NCBI GenBank assembly: GCA_017461775.1 | Contig: JAFTXD010000047.1 | Coordinates: 1-64,000, forward strand | Origin: Lachnospiraceae bacterium | Lineage (GTDB): Bacteria > Bacillota > Clostridia > Lachnospirales > Lachnospiraceae | Direction of reading: 5' to 3' | DNA: 64,000 bases | Shown: positions 44,742-54,054 of the stretch, piece after piece | How the letters are laid out: each line of letters opens with the position of its first letter | Position numbering within the stretch: position 1 is the first letter of the stretch | Translations under genes and position numbers: made by a program | The notes under the pieces: model-generated | Seen by the model: only the letters and a program-made list of their open reading frames with translations | What the model was told of the DNA's origin: nothing | Databases searched by the model: none

Positions 44742-46892
44742 CTATAAGTCTACTAATCCTGCCGGATCTAAAATCAGTGCAATACTTCCGTCACCAAGCT
44801 GCGTACAACCGGACATACCCTTTACCTTCTTGATGTAACTGGGAATTGGCTTTACAACGATTTCCTGCTTGCCAACAAGAGTATCCACAAAGAGACACAT
44901 CTTCTTGCCTTCCACATCCAGAATCAACATCATGCCCTCTTCCACATCCTTGCGGTATTCCTTCAAATTGTACCACTTGCCGAGACGAAGCACGGGGTAG
45001 CATTCCCCACGAATCATGACGCATTCGCTGCCATTTGGCTCCTGTAGCATCATGCTCTTATTCACTCTGATAAACTCCTTGACTACTCCGGTCTCAATAA
45101 CGAAGGTGGAGGAGCCAACCTCCATTACAATACCATCGATAATGGCAAGGGTAAGAGGAATCTTCATAATCATGCTGGAGCCCTGTCCATAGGTACTTTC
45201 AATTTCCAAGGTACCACCGATGGACTGGATATTCTGCATTACTACGTCCATACCTACACCACGACCGGAATACTCTGTAACCTTCTCATTGGTAGAGAAG
45301 CCCGGAAGGGTAATAAACTGGAACACTTCCTTGTCCGTATAGCTGCTTTCCATCTTGCCCGGCTCTAAAAGGCCCTGACGACGAGCCTTTGCCATAATCT
45401 TATCACGATTTAAGCCTGCTCCGTTGTCCGTTACCACAATCCATACCTTACCGGATTCCGTCTTAGCAGAAAGGGTAACCTTACCTCTCTCCGGCTTTCC
45501 GGCCTTCACACGGTCTTCCTTGGACTCAATACCATGGTCCACTGCATTTCGCACCATGTGCATGAGAGGGTCGGAAATATGTTCAATAATATTCTTATCC
45601 ACTTCTGTGGTGTCACCAATCATTTCAAAATCAATATCCTTACCCAGTTTTCTGGACACATCAAAAACGATACGGTTCATCTTCTGGAAGGTATTCGTCA
45701 GGGGCACCATTCGCATTGCCATAATCACATTCTGCAAATCTGTGGAAATCTTCGCCATCTGCTGGGCTGCCTTATTAAAGTTGTCCAGCTTTAGTCCCGG
45801 CACCTTTAAATCCGGATTCTGAAGTACTACGGATTCGGAAATAACCAGCTCTCCGATTAAATCCATAAGCAGGTCCATCTTCGCCACATCCACACTGATA
45901 TAGCTTGTTTTTTCCACCTTCTTCGGCTTATCCTTGGCCAGCTTCTTTACCTTACCGGGCTCCTTTGCCTGAATGACGAAATCACCGGGTGCAATAGGCT
46001 TTGCTTCTTCCTTTGCCTTCTCCGCTTCCTTGGCCTTTGCCTGAATCTCTTCCACACTGGATTCTAAGTCAATACGAATCTCGCTGCCGATGGAATCAAA
46101 GCCCTGCTGGTATTCCGCTGCGGAACACTCGTAAATATCCACCTTCTGCACATCATAGCCGATGCCGATTAACTTACGAATTTCCTCTTCACTACTCTGT
46201 GACTGTAAAAGCAGCTTAAAGCCATTGTCTAGAATTTCTTGGGCGCTGCCTTCATCCGAAATAATATCCTCCGGATAGTGAAGTAAATCCTCCGCAATAT
46301 CCTTTAAACCGAATACAATTTTGTACGCATGGATATTGACCAAATCGGTACCAGGTGTAAAGGTAATATAAATCTTATAAAAATGGCTGGCTGCCGTAGC
46401 CATGGGCGCAATATAAAACTGCATGGGCGCTGCCGGCTCAGGCTCCTTTGCCTTCTCTTCCTTCTTCTTACTTCCCTTCTCTTCTCCCTTGATGGATTTC
46501 AGGAAATCATCGATTCTGGATACCAAATCTGCACTGCTGCCATCCGCGGACTCCCCGTTCTGCAACTTGTCCATTTCCCCCATAATGAAATCGGACACTT
46601 CCAGAACGTACTCCACTAATGTGATATGCGGCACATTGTCCGGATGAGACTCTCTCAGATAAAAGAATACATCCTCCAACTTGTGAGATACCGTGGTAAT
46701 CTCATCGAACATCATAATACCCGAAGAACCCTTGATGGTATGCATGGAACGGAAGATTTCGTTGATGCTGTCTTCGTCGAAGCACTCCTCATCCTTCTGC
46801 TCCAAAACAATTTCCTGAAGCCGTTCGAGTAACTGTGTGTTTTCAAAGAGATACATGTCCAGCATGCTCTCTGTATTAAACTCTTCGGCCAT
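44742..46892 (-). CDS. cheA: Chemotaxis histidine kinase CheA
   Basis: Receptor-coupled kinase that phosphorylates CheY and CheB. The 716-residue protein has a P1 domain with H51 in MHTIKGSSG, a P2-like region (about 155-270), a charged linker, the P3 dimerisation helices (about 325-390), the P4 ATPase (HMVRNAVDHGIE, DNGAGL, GRGVGMDVV) and the P5 CheW-like domain. All catalytic motifs are intact. It is placed between cheY and cheW. Confidence 0.96.
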   Translation of the reverse strand: MAEEFNTESMLDMYLFENTQLLERLQEIVLEQKDEECFDEDSINEIFRSMHTIKGSSGIMMFDEITTVSHKLEDVFFYLRESHPDNVPHITLVEYVLEVSDFIMGEMDKLQNGESADGSSADLVSRIDDFLKSIKGEEKGSKKKEEKAKEPEPAAPMQFYIAPMATAASHFYKIYITFTPGTDLVNIHAYKIVFGLKDIAEDLLHYPEDIISDEGSAQEILDNGFKLLLQSQSSEEEIRKLIGIGYDVQKVDIYECSAAEYQQGFDSIGSEIRIDLESSVEEIQAKAKEAEKAKEEAKPIAPGDFVIQAKEPGKVKKLAKDKPKKVEKTSYISVDVAKMDLLMDLIGELVISESVVLQNPDLKVPGLKLDNFNKAAQQMAKISTDLQNVIMAMRMVPLTNTFQKMNRIVFDVSRKLGKDIDFEMIGDTTEVDKNIIEHISDPLMHMVRNAVDHGIESKEDRVKAGKPERGKVTLSAKTESGKVWIVVTDNGAGLNRDKIMAKARRQGLLEPGKMESSYTDKEVFQFITLPGFSTNEKVTEYSGRGVGMDVVMQNIQSIGGTLEIESTYGQGSSMIMKIPLTLAIIDGIVMEVGSSTFVIETGVVKEFIRVNKSMMLQEPNGSECVMIRGECYPVLRLGKWYNLKEYRKDVEEGMMLILDVEGKKMCLFVDTLVGKQEIVVKPIPSYIKKVKGMSGCTQLGDGSIALILDPAGLVDL

Positions 46893-46927
46893 TTACTGCT
46901 CCTTTCCCCGTCTGTCTGCTATTTTTG

Positions 46928-47320
46928 CTAAATAAGTCCCAGCTTTCTCATTGCCTGTTCAAAGCGGTCCTGGTCAATGGGCTTGCCGGAATAAACGGTA
47001 CAGCCCAGGTCAAAGGCCATCTTTACGTTTTTCTCCTCATTCAGCGCTGTGGCCATGATTACTTTCGCTGCCTTCTCCGGTGGAATATTTCTTTCCTTCT
47101 CCAGATTGCGGATACCCACCAGTGCCTGATAGCCATCCATTACCGGCATCATGATATCCAGACACACCAAATCGTACGGATTATCCTCTTCCAGCGCCAT
47201 CATGAATGCATCCACAGCCTCCATGCCGTCTACGGTTACGTCACACTCTCCATACTTGGATAGAAAATTTGTCATAAACTTTCTTGTGACAAAATCGTCC
47301 TCTGCTAATAGAATCCTCAT
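46928..47320 (-). CDS. cheY: Single-domain response regulator, CheY-like
   Basis: A 130-residue stand-alone receiver with the acidic pair E7-D8-D9, phospho-acceptor D55 in LVCLDIMMP, the T/A switch in IMATALNEE and K in YSGKPID. It lies between cheB and cheA, so it is the probable output of CheA, although no flagellar motor gene is near. Confidence 0.9.
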   Translation of the reverse strand: MRILLAEDDFVTRKFMTNFLSKYGECDVTVDGMEAVDAFMMALEEDNPYDLVCLDIMMPVMDGYQALVGIRNLEKERNIPPEKAAKVIMATALNEEKNVKMAFDLGCTVYSGKPIDQDRFEQAMRKLGLI

Positions 47321-47344
47321 ATATTATCCTCCTGTCTTATTATA

Positions 47345-48379
47345 CTATTTTGATTTCCCTAAAATGGAATAGGTTCGCTTTGCTATATCTGTCAGCTTAT
47401 CCTGATACTGTACTGCACCTATGTCATAGGCTACCTTGGGCATGCCGTACACCACACAGGTGCTCTCATCCTGCCCGATGGTCACCGCACCGGCCTTTCG
47501 CATGGAAAGAAGCCCCTTTGCACCATCTCCGCCCATTCCGGTAAGAATGATACCAATGGCACTGTCCTCTGCCACCGTAGCAACGGAATCAAACAATACG
47601 TCAACCGACGGACAATGACCATTTACCTTGGGTCCCTTCTTTATTTCCACCTGCAAATCTTCGCCCACGCGTTTTACCCGCATCTGGGCATCGCCACCCG
47701 GTGCTACCAGTACTTGTCCCTGTACAATTTTGTCGCCGTTTTTTGCTTCCTTCACATTCACTCTGCATACATCATTGAGACGGTTTGAAAACATCTCCGT
47801 AAAGCCGGCGGGCATATGCTGTACAATTACCGTTCCGGGGATATCCGGACCGAACTCCTTTATCACTGTGGTAATAGCTTCCGTACCGCCTGTGGAGGCA
47901 CCAATGGCCACCAGGGATACCCCATCCTTTTTCACCACCGTATTTCTTTTTGCCGGAGCAGAAAGGGAACTCTTTATATTGCCAATTCTTGCTGTGGAAG
48001 CAATTTTTATCTTAATGGGCAATTCATTGTTCAGTAATACGGAAAGCTGCTGCTTATCCGTCATCTGAGGCTTCGCCACAAAGTCCACTGCACCTGCGTT
48101 CATGGCATCAAACACCTTATCGCTTAAGGAGCTGATAACCACCACCGGTAAAGGATACTGAGGCATCAGCTTTTTTAAAAACTCCAGCCCCGACATCTTC
48201 GGAAGCTCTATATCCAGTGTCATCACGTCCGGCTTATAAGTCAGAATCGCATCCCTTGCCTCAAAGGGGTCCTTTGCCGTAGCCACAACTGTGATGGCCG
48301 GGTCCTTATTTAATGCCTGTACCAAAAGTTCCCTGAAAACCATGGAATCTTCTACTACTAAAACTCTTATCTGCCGCAA
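47345..48379 (-). CDS. cheB: Protein-glutamate methylesterase CheB
   Basis: Demethylates and deamidates receptors for adaptation. The 344-residue protein has an N-terminal receiver (D56 in TLDIELPKMSG) and a C-terminal esterase with the Ser in IGASTGGTEA, the His in IVQHMPAGFT and the Asp in GMGGDGAKG. Three bases separate it from cheR. Confidence 0.96.
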   Translation of the reverse strand: MRQIRVLVVEDSMVFRELLVQALNKDPAITVVATAKDPFEARDAILTYKPDVMTLDIELPKMSGLEFLKKLMPQYPLPVVVISSLSDKVFDAMNAGAVDFVAKPQMTDKQQLSVLLNNELPIKIKIASTARIGNIKSSLSAPAKRNTVVKKDGVSLVAIGASTGGTEAITTVIKEFGPDIPGTVIVQHMPAGFTEMFSNRLNDVCRVNVKEAKNGDKIVQGQVLVAPGGDAQMRVKRVGEDLQVEIKKGPKVNGHCPSVDVLFDSVATVAEDSAIGIILTGMGGDGAKGLLSMRKAGAVTIGQDESTCVVYGMPKVAYDIGAVQYQDKLTDIAKRTYSILGKSK

Positions 48380-48382
48380 CTT

Positions 48383-49195
48383 TTAATCCTCCCGTTTCCG
48401 AAAAATAGACGCCTGCACCAGTTCAAAAGGAACTACGTTTCGATCCACGGTCTCTGTACGTCCCACAAAAAGGTATCCACCCGGTTCTAAAGCATCATAT
48501 ACCTTTTTCAGTAATTCTCTCTTTGTTTTATCATCAAAATATATCATTACGTTCCGAAGGAAAATCACATGAAGCTTTCTGCGGAAAGGAAATGGATCCA
48601 TCAGATTAAACTTCCGGTAAAGTACTTCCTTTTTTAACTCCTCCGTCACTCTTACATGCTCACCATCGGGCAATTCCTTAAAAAATCTGCGTTTAAAATG
48701 CTCCGGCAGAGGCTCCGCCTGCTCTCTGGTATACACACCCTGCATAGCATGGGACAGCACCTCTGTGGAAATATCCGTGGCCAGTATCTGGGTGTCCCAC
48801 TGATTTTTCTCCAGTCCCAGATAGTCCATAAGGAGCATGGCCAATGTATAGGGCTCTTCTCCCGTAGAAGCCGCACCACACCAAATACGCAAATCCTTCT
48901 GCCGCTCCTCCTTCTTTTTCAGGTAAGGAAGCACCACCTTCCGCAGATAATCAAAATGCTCCGATTCCCGCATGAAATAGGTGTGATTTGTGGTAAGCAA
49001 ATCCACTAGCTTTTTCTCCATACCGCCGGTCGGATCCGCTTCCAAAGCATTCATATAGCTGTGGTAGTCCTTAAAACCATTGTTTCTCACATGATTCTCC
49101 AGACGCCCCTTGATAATCTCTTTTTTACGACTCATATCAATCCCATATCGCGTCTTTAGGAAGGTATGAATCCGATAAAATTCCTCTTCTGTCAT
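48383..49195 (-). CDS. cheR: Chemotaxis protein methyltransferase CheR
   Basis: SAM-dependent methylation of receptor glutamates. The 270-residue protein has an N-terminal helical domain and a catalytic domain with RIWCGAASTGEEPYTLAMLL as SAM site and the late VIFLRNVMIYFDD motif. Full length. Confidence 0.95.
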   Translation of the reverse strand: MTEEEFYRIHTFLKTRYGIDMSRKKEIIKGRLENHVRNNGFKDYHSYMNALEADPTGGMEKKLVDLLTTNHTYFMRESEHFDYLRKVVLPYLKKKEERQKDLRIWCGAASTGEEPYTLAMLLMDYLGLEKNQWDTQILATDISTEVLSHAMQGVYTREQAEPLPEHFKRRFFKELPDGEHVRVTEELKKEVLYRKFNLMDPFPFRRKLHVIFLRNVMIYFDDKTKRELLKKVYDALEPGGYLFVGRTETVDRNVVPFELVQASIFRKRED

Positions 49196-49212
49196 TACAA
49201 CCTCTTTGTGCT

Positions 49213-50271
49213 TTATTGTAACTGCCTTGCAATCTTTTTACAGATGGAGCAGATTTCCGGATTAAACTTCTTACCGGCATCCCCCTCGATAATTTCCAGA
49301 GCCTGTTCCCTGGAGAAGGGGTCTCTGTAGGAACGAATTTCTGTAAGAGCACAATAAGCACTCATCACTGCCACTATCTGCGCAGACAATGGAATCTCCT
49401 CACCCTTGAGGCTTTCCGGATAACCGCTTCCATCCCAGTTTTCATGGTGGCTCTGGGCAATATCTATACACATGTCCATGAAATCGTTATAATCACCACC
49501 GGAATTAATATCTCTGAATATCTTAGCGCCCGCAGTGGTGTGTGTACGCATGATTTCCACCTCTTCCGGGGTTAGTGCCGTTTTTTTCTGTAAAATGTCT
49601 CTCGGTACCACCAAGTTTCCGGTATCACATAAGGGTGATGCCACCCGGATGGTTTCCACATAAGTGTCCGAAATCAGATGTTCATAGGATGCGGATAACT
49701 GCATGGCCTGAGCCAGAATACCGCAGTTATAGCTCAGCCTCTCCATATGGGCCTCTTCATAATTCGAATTCTCTCTGGCCACATTAGCAATGGCATAAAG
49801 CACATTTTTCTTCTCCTGCTCAATCTGCTTAAGCTGTTCTCCCACGGAGGCTGTCAGCTTACGGTTCATATCCAGCAAATCCTTGGTAGCATTGTGAAGT
49901 TTTAAATGCACACCTACTCTGGCCTTTACCACCTCCGGAATAAACGGTTTGGTAATATAATCCTCGCTTCCCAGTTCAAAGCCCCGCACAATATCCTTGG
50001 GCTCATCATAAGCTGAAATAAAAATAATGGGAATATTACGGGTGGCCGGGTTACTTTTCATAATCTTACAGAATTCATAGCCATCCATCTCCGGCATTGC
50101 CACGTCCAAAAGAATCAGGGAAGGCATCAGCTTCTGCACGATTTTCAGCGCCTGAATACCGTTTTCCGCAAGAATGGGCTGACATTCCATGGTCTCTATA
50201 ATATTTTTTAATATAAATCTGTTGGCCTCCACGTCATCTACAATCATAACGCGCGGTAAATTCATTTCCAT
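49213..50271 (-). CDS. Response regulator with degenerate HD-GYP domain
   Basis: A 352-residue regulator: receiver (DD at 12-13, D56, K in YITKPF), a linking coiled coil and an HD-GYP-type domain. HD-GYP enzymes normally break down cyclic-di-GMP. Here the metal-binding HDIGK is CDTGN, and the VADVFDALT segment reads VMSAYCALT, so several ligands are lost, while HHENWDGSGYP is kept. Catalysis is doubtful and a binding or scaffold role is plausible. The ATG at 50271 follows GAGGA; reading from 50307 would overlap the kinase gene. It sits between the PAS kinase and cheR. Confidence 0.88.
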   Translation of the reverse strand: MEMNLPRVMIVDDVEANRFILKNIIETMECQPILAENGIQALKIVQKLMPSLILLDVAMPEMDGYEFCKIMKSNPATRNIPIIFISAYDEPKDIVRGFELGSEDYITKPFIPEVVKARVGVHLKLHNATKDLLDMNRKLTASVGEQLKQIEQEKKNVLYAIANVARENSNYEEAHMERLSYNCGILAQAMQLSASYEHLISDTYVETIRVASPLCDTGNLVVPRDILQKKTALTPEEVEIMRTHTTAGAKIFRDINSGGDYNDFMDMCIDIAQSHHENWDGSGYPESLKGEEIPLSAQIVAVMSAYCALTEIRSYRDPFSREQALEIIEGDAGKKFNPEICSICKKIARQLQ

Positions 50272-50290
50272 CCTGTTATCCTCAAGAATA

Positions 50291-51712
50291 TTACTGTAAA
50301 AGCTCATTCAGAGCAGCATACGCATCCATCGTCTTGTCGTAATCTTCCTTCTGTACGGACATTTTCAGCCTGAGCACAGAGGTCTTTACTTCTCTGGGAG
50401 CATCCTCGGTAAGCTGCCTTATGCCCTCCATAAAGCTCTCCGCCTTCTCCCAGTTCTCCATCTCCACACAGAGAATCAGCTTTGACAAATTCTTCTTCAG
50501 TGCCTCTGCATTGTCCGCACTTCCGAATTTCTTGGTATCCATCATCTGCTCCAAGCTCTGCTGGAACAATCCCGATGTAGAAATCATAGGCTCCGGCGCA
50601 GCCTGCGCCTCTTCCAAATCCTCCTCCGTCAGTTCTACCCATACCGAGAAGGAAAAGGTACTGCCGATTCCCGGCCTGCTGTCCACATTGATTTTGCCGC
50701 CCATCAACTCTACCAGCTGCTTACTGATATTCAGTCCCAGACCCGTGCCTCCGTATTTTCTGGAAATGGAGGCATCCACCTGTGAAAAGCTCTGGAACAG
50801 CTTATCCATCTGTTCCTGGCTGATGCCGATACCGGAATCAACTACCATGAAGAACAACTCAATCTTCTTTCCAATCTGAGCAGTTTTCACCACTTCCAAT
50901 GCCACCTTACCAATGGCGGTAAACTTACAGGCATTGGACAATAAATTATTTAAAACCTGCACAATGCGCAGTTCGTCACCAATTACATATTCCGGGATAT
51001 CACTGGATACCGTCACAAAAAAGTCCAGTCCCTTTTCCGTAGCCTTCACATTGTGAGTGGCCTTCACATAGTCCACCATTCCCCGGAAGGAGAACTTCTG
51101 ATTATCCAGCGTGAACTTTCCTGCCTCTAGCTTGGAGAAATCCAGAATATTGTTAATAATCTGGTTCATATCCTTGCAACATCTCTCGATGGTGCCCAGG
51201 TACTTCAGCTTCATTCTGTCTTCTTCCAGTTCCTGAAGCTGCCTGGTATTCCCTAAAATACCATTCACCGGAGTACGCAGTTCATGGGTCACATTCGCCA
51301 CAAACTCCGATTTTACCTTCGCTGCAGCCTGTGCATCTGCGATAGCGTTTTCGATTTCCTTCTCCAAATAATCCCTTTTGGAAATATCTCTGACTACGCA
51401 GCCGTATAATCCGGGATGAATGGAGGGGAAAATCCGCGCCTCCGCATGAAAGAAAGTCCGGTTTTTACGATAAACATTCAAATCCTGTATATCCCGTCCC
51501 AGAGTCAGATTTGTCACAAATCCGTTCTCTCCCTCCGTAAAGGTTCCGGACAAAATATCATATACCGTTACATCATGATCCTCCGGGGAGTATTCCAGCA
51601 TTTCCCGGGCAGTCTGGTTCATATAATTCACCCGTCCCTGCTCATCAAATGCAAATACCAGCTCCAGAGAAAAATCCATTAATCTACGCCAATTTATAGA
51701 TTCCTGCTGCAT
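50291..51712 (-). CDS. PAS-domain histidine kinase
   Basis: Soluble kinase of 473 residues: PAS domain (about 10-115), coiled coil, HisKA with H143 in THELRTPVN, HATPase (about 245-360; NNLLSNACKFT, DSGIGI, GTGLGLNIS), then about 75 helical residues without a receiver. The tail (ENWEKAESFMEGIRQL) resembles the stand-alone protein at 32899-33234. It lies 14 bases after the HPt gene and ahead of the HD-GYP-like regulator, suggesting a kinase-HPt-regulator relay. The PAS ligand is unknown. Confidence 0.9.
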   Translation of the reverse strand: MQQESINWRRLMDFSLELVFAFDEQGRVNYMNQTAREMLEYSPEDHDVTVYDILSGTFTEGENGFVTNLTLGRDIQDLNVYRKNRTFFHAEARIFPSIHPGLYGCVVRDISKRDYLEKEIENAIADAQAAAKVKSEFVANVTHELRTPVNGILGNTRQLQELEEDRMKLKYLGTIERCCKDMNQIINNILDFSKLEAGKFTLDNQKFSFRGMVDYVKATHNVKATEKGLDFFVTVSSDIPEYVIGDELRIVQVLNNLLSNACKFTAIGKVALEVVKTAQIGKKIELFFMVVDSGIGISQEQMDKLFQSFSQVDASISRKYGGTGLGLNISKQLVELMGGKINVDSRPGIGSTFSFSVWVELTEEDLEEAQAAPEPMISTSGLFQQSLEQMMDTKKFGSADNAEALKKNLSKLILCVEMENWEKAESFMEGIRQLTEDAPREVKTSVLRLKMSVQKEDYDKTMDAYAALNELLQ

Positions 51713-51726
51713 CTGTCATCCCGCCT

Positions 51727-52101
51727 TTACTGACAATACCCTTCGATTACCTCACAGACTCTGCTGTTGCAGTCTTCCAGCTCTGCAATCAATCTCTCCA
51801 GTTGTCCTATATCAAACTCTTCATAGGTCTTTTCTCTGGTACATTCTGTAATCTCACTGGCCTTATTCTGAATAATCTCCAGTCCCAGATTGGCAGCCAC
51901 GCCCTTTAAGGTATGCGCCGCCTTAAAGACCTCATATGCATCCTTCTTCTCTAAACTCTGCCGGATAGAATCAATACCGGTATCTGCCAGATACTTTTTC
52001 AGGAATTTCTTGTAAATATCTTCCTTTCCCAGGAATCGGTAAATAGCCTCCTCCGGCTTCATACCCACGTCCGTAAAACGTTTTAATGTCTCTACATCCA
52101 T
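51727..52101 (-). CDS. Stand-alone HPt phosphotransfer protein
   Basis: A 124-residue helical protein with the phospho-accepting His in AAHTLKGVAANLG (H63). It can carry phosphate between kinase receivers and regulators. The ATG at 52101 follows AAGGGG with a seven-base gap; a reading from 52143 has no ribosome site. First gene of the chemosensory operon, behind a clear promoter. Confidence 0.9.
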   Translation of the reverse strand: MDVETLKRFTDVGMKPEEAIYRFLGKEDIYKKFLKKYLADTGIDSIRQSLEKKDAYEVFKAAHTLKGVAANLGLEIIQNKASEITECTREKTYEEFDIGQLERLIAELEDCNSRVCEVIEGYCQ

Positions 52102-52154
52102 ATGTAACCCCTTTGCCTCGATAATACTCCCAAGCATAAACATACTACTTAAAA

Positions 52155-52183
52155 ATTATAGTAAATTTTTCCTAAATTTGCAA
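52155..52183 (-). promoter_or_regulatory. Sigma-A promoter of the chemosensory operon
   Basis: The minus strand has TTGCAA (52178-52183), a 17-base spacer and TATAAT (52155-52160), giving a leader of about 47 bases to the HPt gene. Confidence 0.8.
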
Positions 52184-52250
52184 GGAATTTATCGCAAATT
52201 GGCGATAATTTTACATCTATTTCACCAATTTCTCGCAATACTTGTCATAA

Positions 52251-52285
52251 CAAAAGGCTGTACCCAAATAATTCAGGTACAGCCC
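52251..52285 (-). terminator. Terminator of the PAS-GGDEF-EAL gene
   Basis: A ten-base stem (GGGCTGTACC/GGGTACAGCC on the minus strand) followed by TTTTG lies about 35 bases past the stop. Confidence 0.8.
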
Positions 52286-52317
52286 TTAAAAATCCCACAA
52301 TATTTATATTTTTTTGA

Positions 52318-53964
52318 TTAATTGTATTTATCAATAAACTCTTTCATCACGATGGGCTTGGAGAAATAATAGCCCTGATAGCTGTACACATGGTACTGCT
52401 TGGTGAAATTAATCATCTGACGGTCCTCTAATCCTTCCAGACACACATGTACACCCATGTCCTGAGCACAGCCGGTAACAGCCTTTACAATATGCTGGTT
52501 TGCCGTATTGGTCTCAATATCCCGCACAAATCCACGGTCAATCTTTAAGGTATCTACAGGAATGGCTGCCAGTAAATCCAGGGAAGAAAATCCGGTACCG
52601 AAATCATCCATAGCAAAGCGGATGCCCAGTTCCTTCAGTCTCTCAATCTCCCTGCGCAGATATCCAACCTCCAGGTGGCGACATCTCTCTGTCAGCTCCA
52701 GACATAAATTCTGTGGCGGATACCCCGTCTGCGTCAGAATCTCTCTCACACTGTTCCGGAAATTGTGCCTTGCCATCTGTGGATAGGCCACATTTACATT
52801 CAACACAAAATCCGGATGCTTCTCAAGGAGTGCCTTTGCCTCCGTCATAGCTGTCTTTAAAATCCAGTTACCCAGTTCAAAGAAGCTGGGGTCATTTTCC
52901 AGCCAAGGAATAAACTTTCCGGGTGGTACCTCCCCAAAGGGCTCACACTTCCAGCGAAGAAGAGCCTCCGCACCGATGAGGGTCTCCGTCTCCGCGCTCA
53001 TAATAGGCTGGAAACAAAGATAAAATCCTCTGAAATCATCAATAATACAATTACGAATGTGCTCAATCAGCTCTAAGGTATTTTGATTGTCCTCTAATCT
53101 CTCGTTATTGAAAAGCACAAGCTCGCTGCCCATCTCATACTTGGACTGCTGTAACGCATATCTGGCACCGTTCTGCACGGCATACTCATCAAATTCTCCG
53201 GTAAACTGTACAGCACCACCGGAAATATTAATTACGATTCTGCTCTCTCCTACCAGCACACCCTTGGCAAATTCTTCCTTCAGCTGGGTATACACTCGCA
53301 GCAGTTTTTTCTCGGAAATATCGGTAAAACAACAGGCAAAACGCACACCATCCATTCGGAATACCTGCACCTGCTTGCCCAGTACAGATGTCAGCAGGGC
53401 ACCAATGGCACGAAGCGCCTTATCTCCGAAATCATAGCCATACACACCATTTACATCCGCAAAATTATTCACACCGATTAAGAGAGTGGTATACAAATTA
53501 TCATTACCCTTCACGTCCCTGAGATATCTCCAGAAGCCATGAATATTGTACAGACTGGTGGTAGCATCCACATTGTCTGCAATACCATGATTAGTTACCG
53601 TAGCAATAAACAGGGGCGGTTCCGTCTCTGTCCCGTCCATGACCACACCTCTACAGGTACACATCACGTATTCCCCTTGGACATTCTTAATACGATACTC
53701 CATGTTATGATATTTATTCTTACCGGAATAAACCAGCTCCAAATCTGCCAAAAACACTTCTCTGTCATCCGGATGCATCCGTGATGCCCAATACGCTCCG
53801 TTATCCTGAAGATATTCTCCCGGCAATCCCATAGCTTCCACGGCATTCTTACACCATCTGGTCACTCCGGTCTCCATATTCTTTAATAAGATATATCTTC
53901 TTCGGGAAGTCTGTGCAAATCCATCAAACAATCTTCCGGTCAATCCTGCCTTGTTTACTTCCAT
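52318..53964 (-). CDS. PAS-GGDEF(degenerate)-EAL cyclic-di-GMP phosphodiesterase
   Basis: A 548-residue cytoplasmic protein. PAS-like region (about 20-125), GGDEF-fold region (about 130-285) whose signature reads MDGVRF, so diguanylate cyclase activity is unlikely, and a C-terminal EAL domain (about 300-545) with AEALLRW, LELTER, DDFGTGFSS, KIDRGFV and CLEGLE. The main metal and catalytic residues of EAL are present, so it should hydrolyse cyclic-di-GMP. It has its own promoter and terminator and lies just upstream of the chemosensory operon on the same strand. Confidence 0.9.
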   Translation of the reverse strand: MEVNKAGLTGRLFDGFAQTSRRRYILLKNMETGVTRWCKNAVEAMGLPGEYLQDNGAYWASRMHPDDREVFLADLELVYSGKNKYHNMEYRIKNVQGEYVMCTCRGVVMDGTETEPPLFIATVTNHGIADNVDATTSLYNIHGFWRYLRDVKGNDNLYTTLLIGVNNFADVNGVYGYDFGDKALRAIGALLTSVLGKQVQVFRMDGVRFACCFTDISEKKLLRVYTQLKEEFAKGVLVGESRIVINISGGAVQFTGEFDEYAVQNGARYALQQSKYEMGSELVLFNNERLEDNQNTLELIEHIRNCIIDDFRGFYLCFQPIMSAETETLIGAEALLRWKCEPFGEVPPGKFIPWLENDPSFFELGNWILKTAMTEAKALLEKHPDFVLNVNVAYPQMARHNFRNSVREILTQTGYPPQNLCLELTERCRHLEVGYLRREIERLKELGIRFAMDDFGTGFSSLDLLAAIPVDTLKIDRGFVRDIETNTANQHIVKAVTGCAQDMGVHVCLEGLEDRQMINFTKQYHVYSYQGYYFSKPIVMKEFIDKYN

Positions 53965-54000
53965 ACGTATTTCCCCTATCTCCTAATGGTAGATAGTACT

Positions 54001-54028
54001 ATAATACCATATTCGCCCATTTTTTCAA
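54001..54028 (-). promoter_or_regulatory. Promoter of the PAS-GGDEF-EAL gene
   Basis: The minus strand has TTGAAA (54023-54028), a 16-base spacer ending TGG, and TATTAT (54001-54006). A perfect ten-base palindrome, ATAGTACTAT (53993-54002), lies over the start region and could be an operator. Confidence 0.6.
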
Positions 54029-54054
54029 TTGGTAAAGCAAAATATTTTTCAGAT

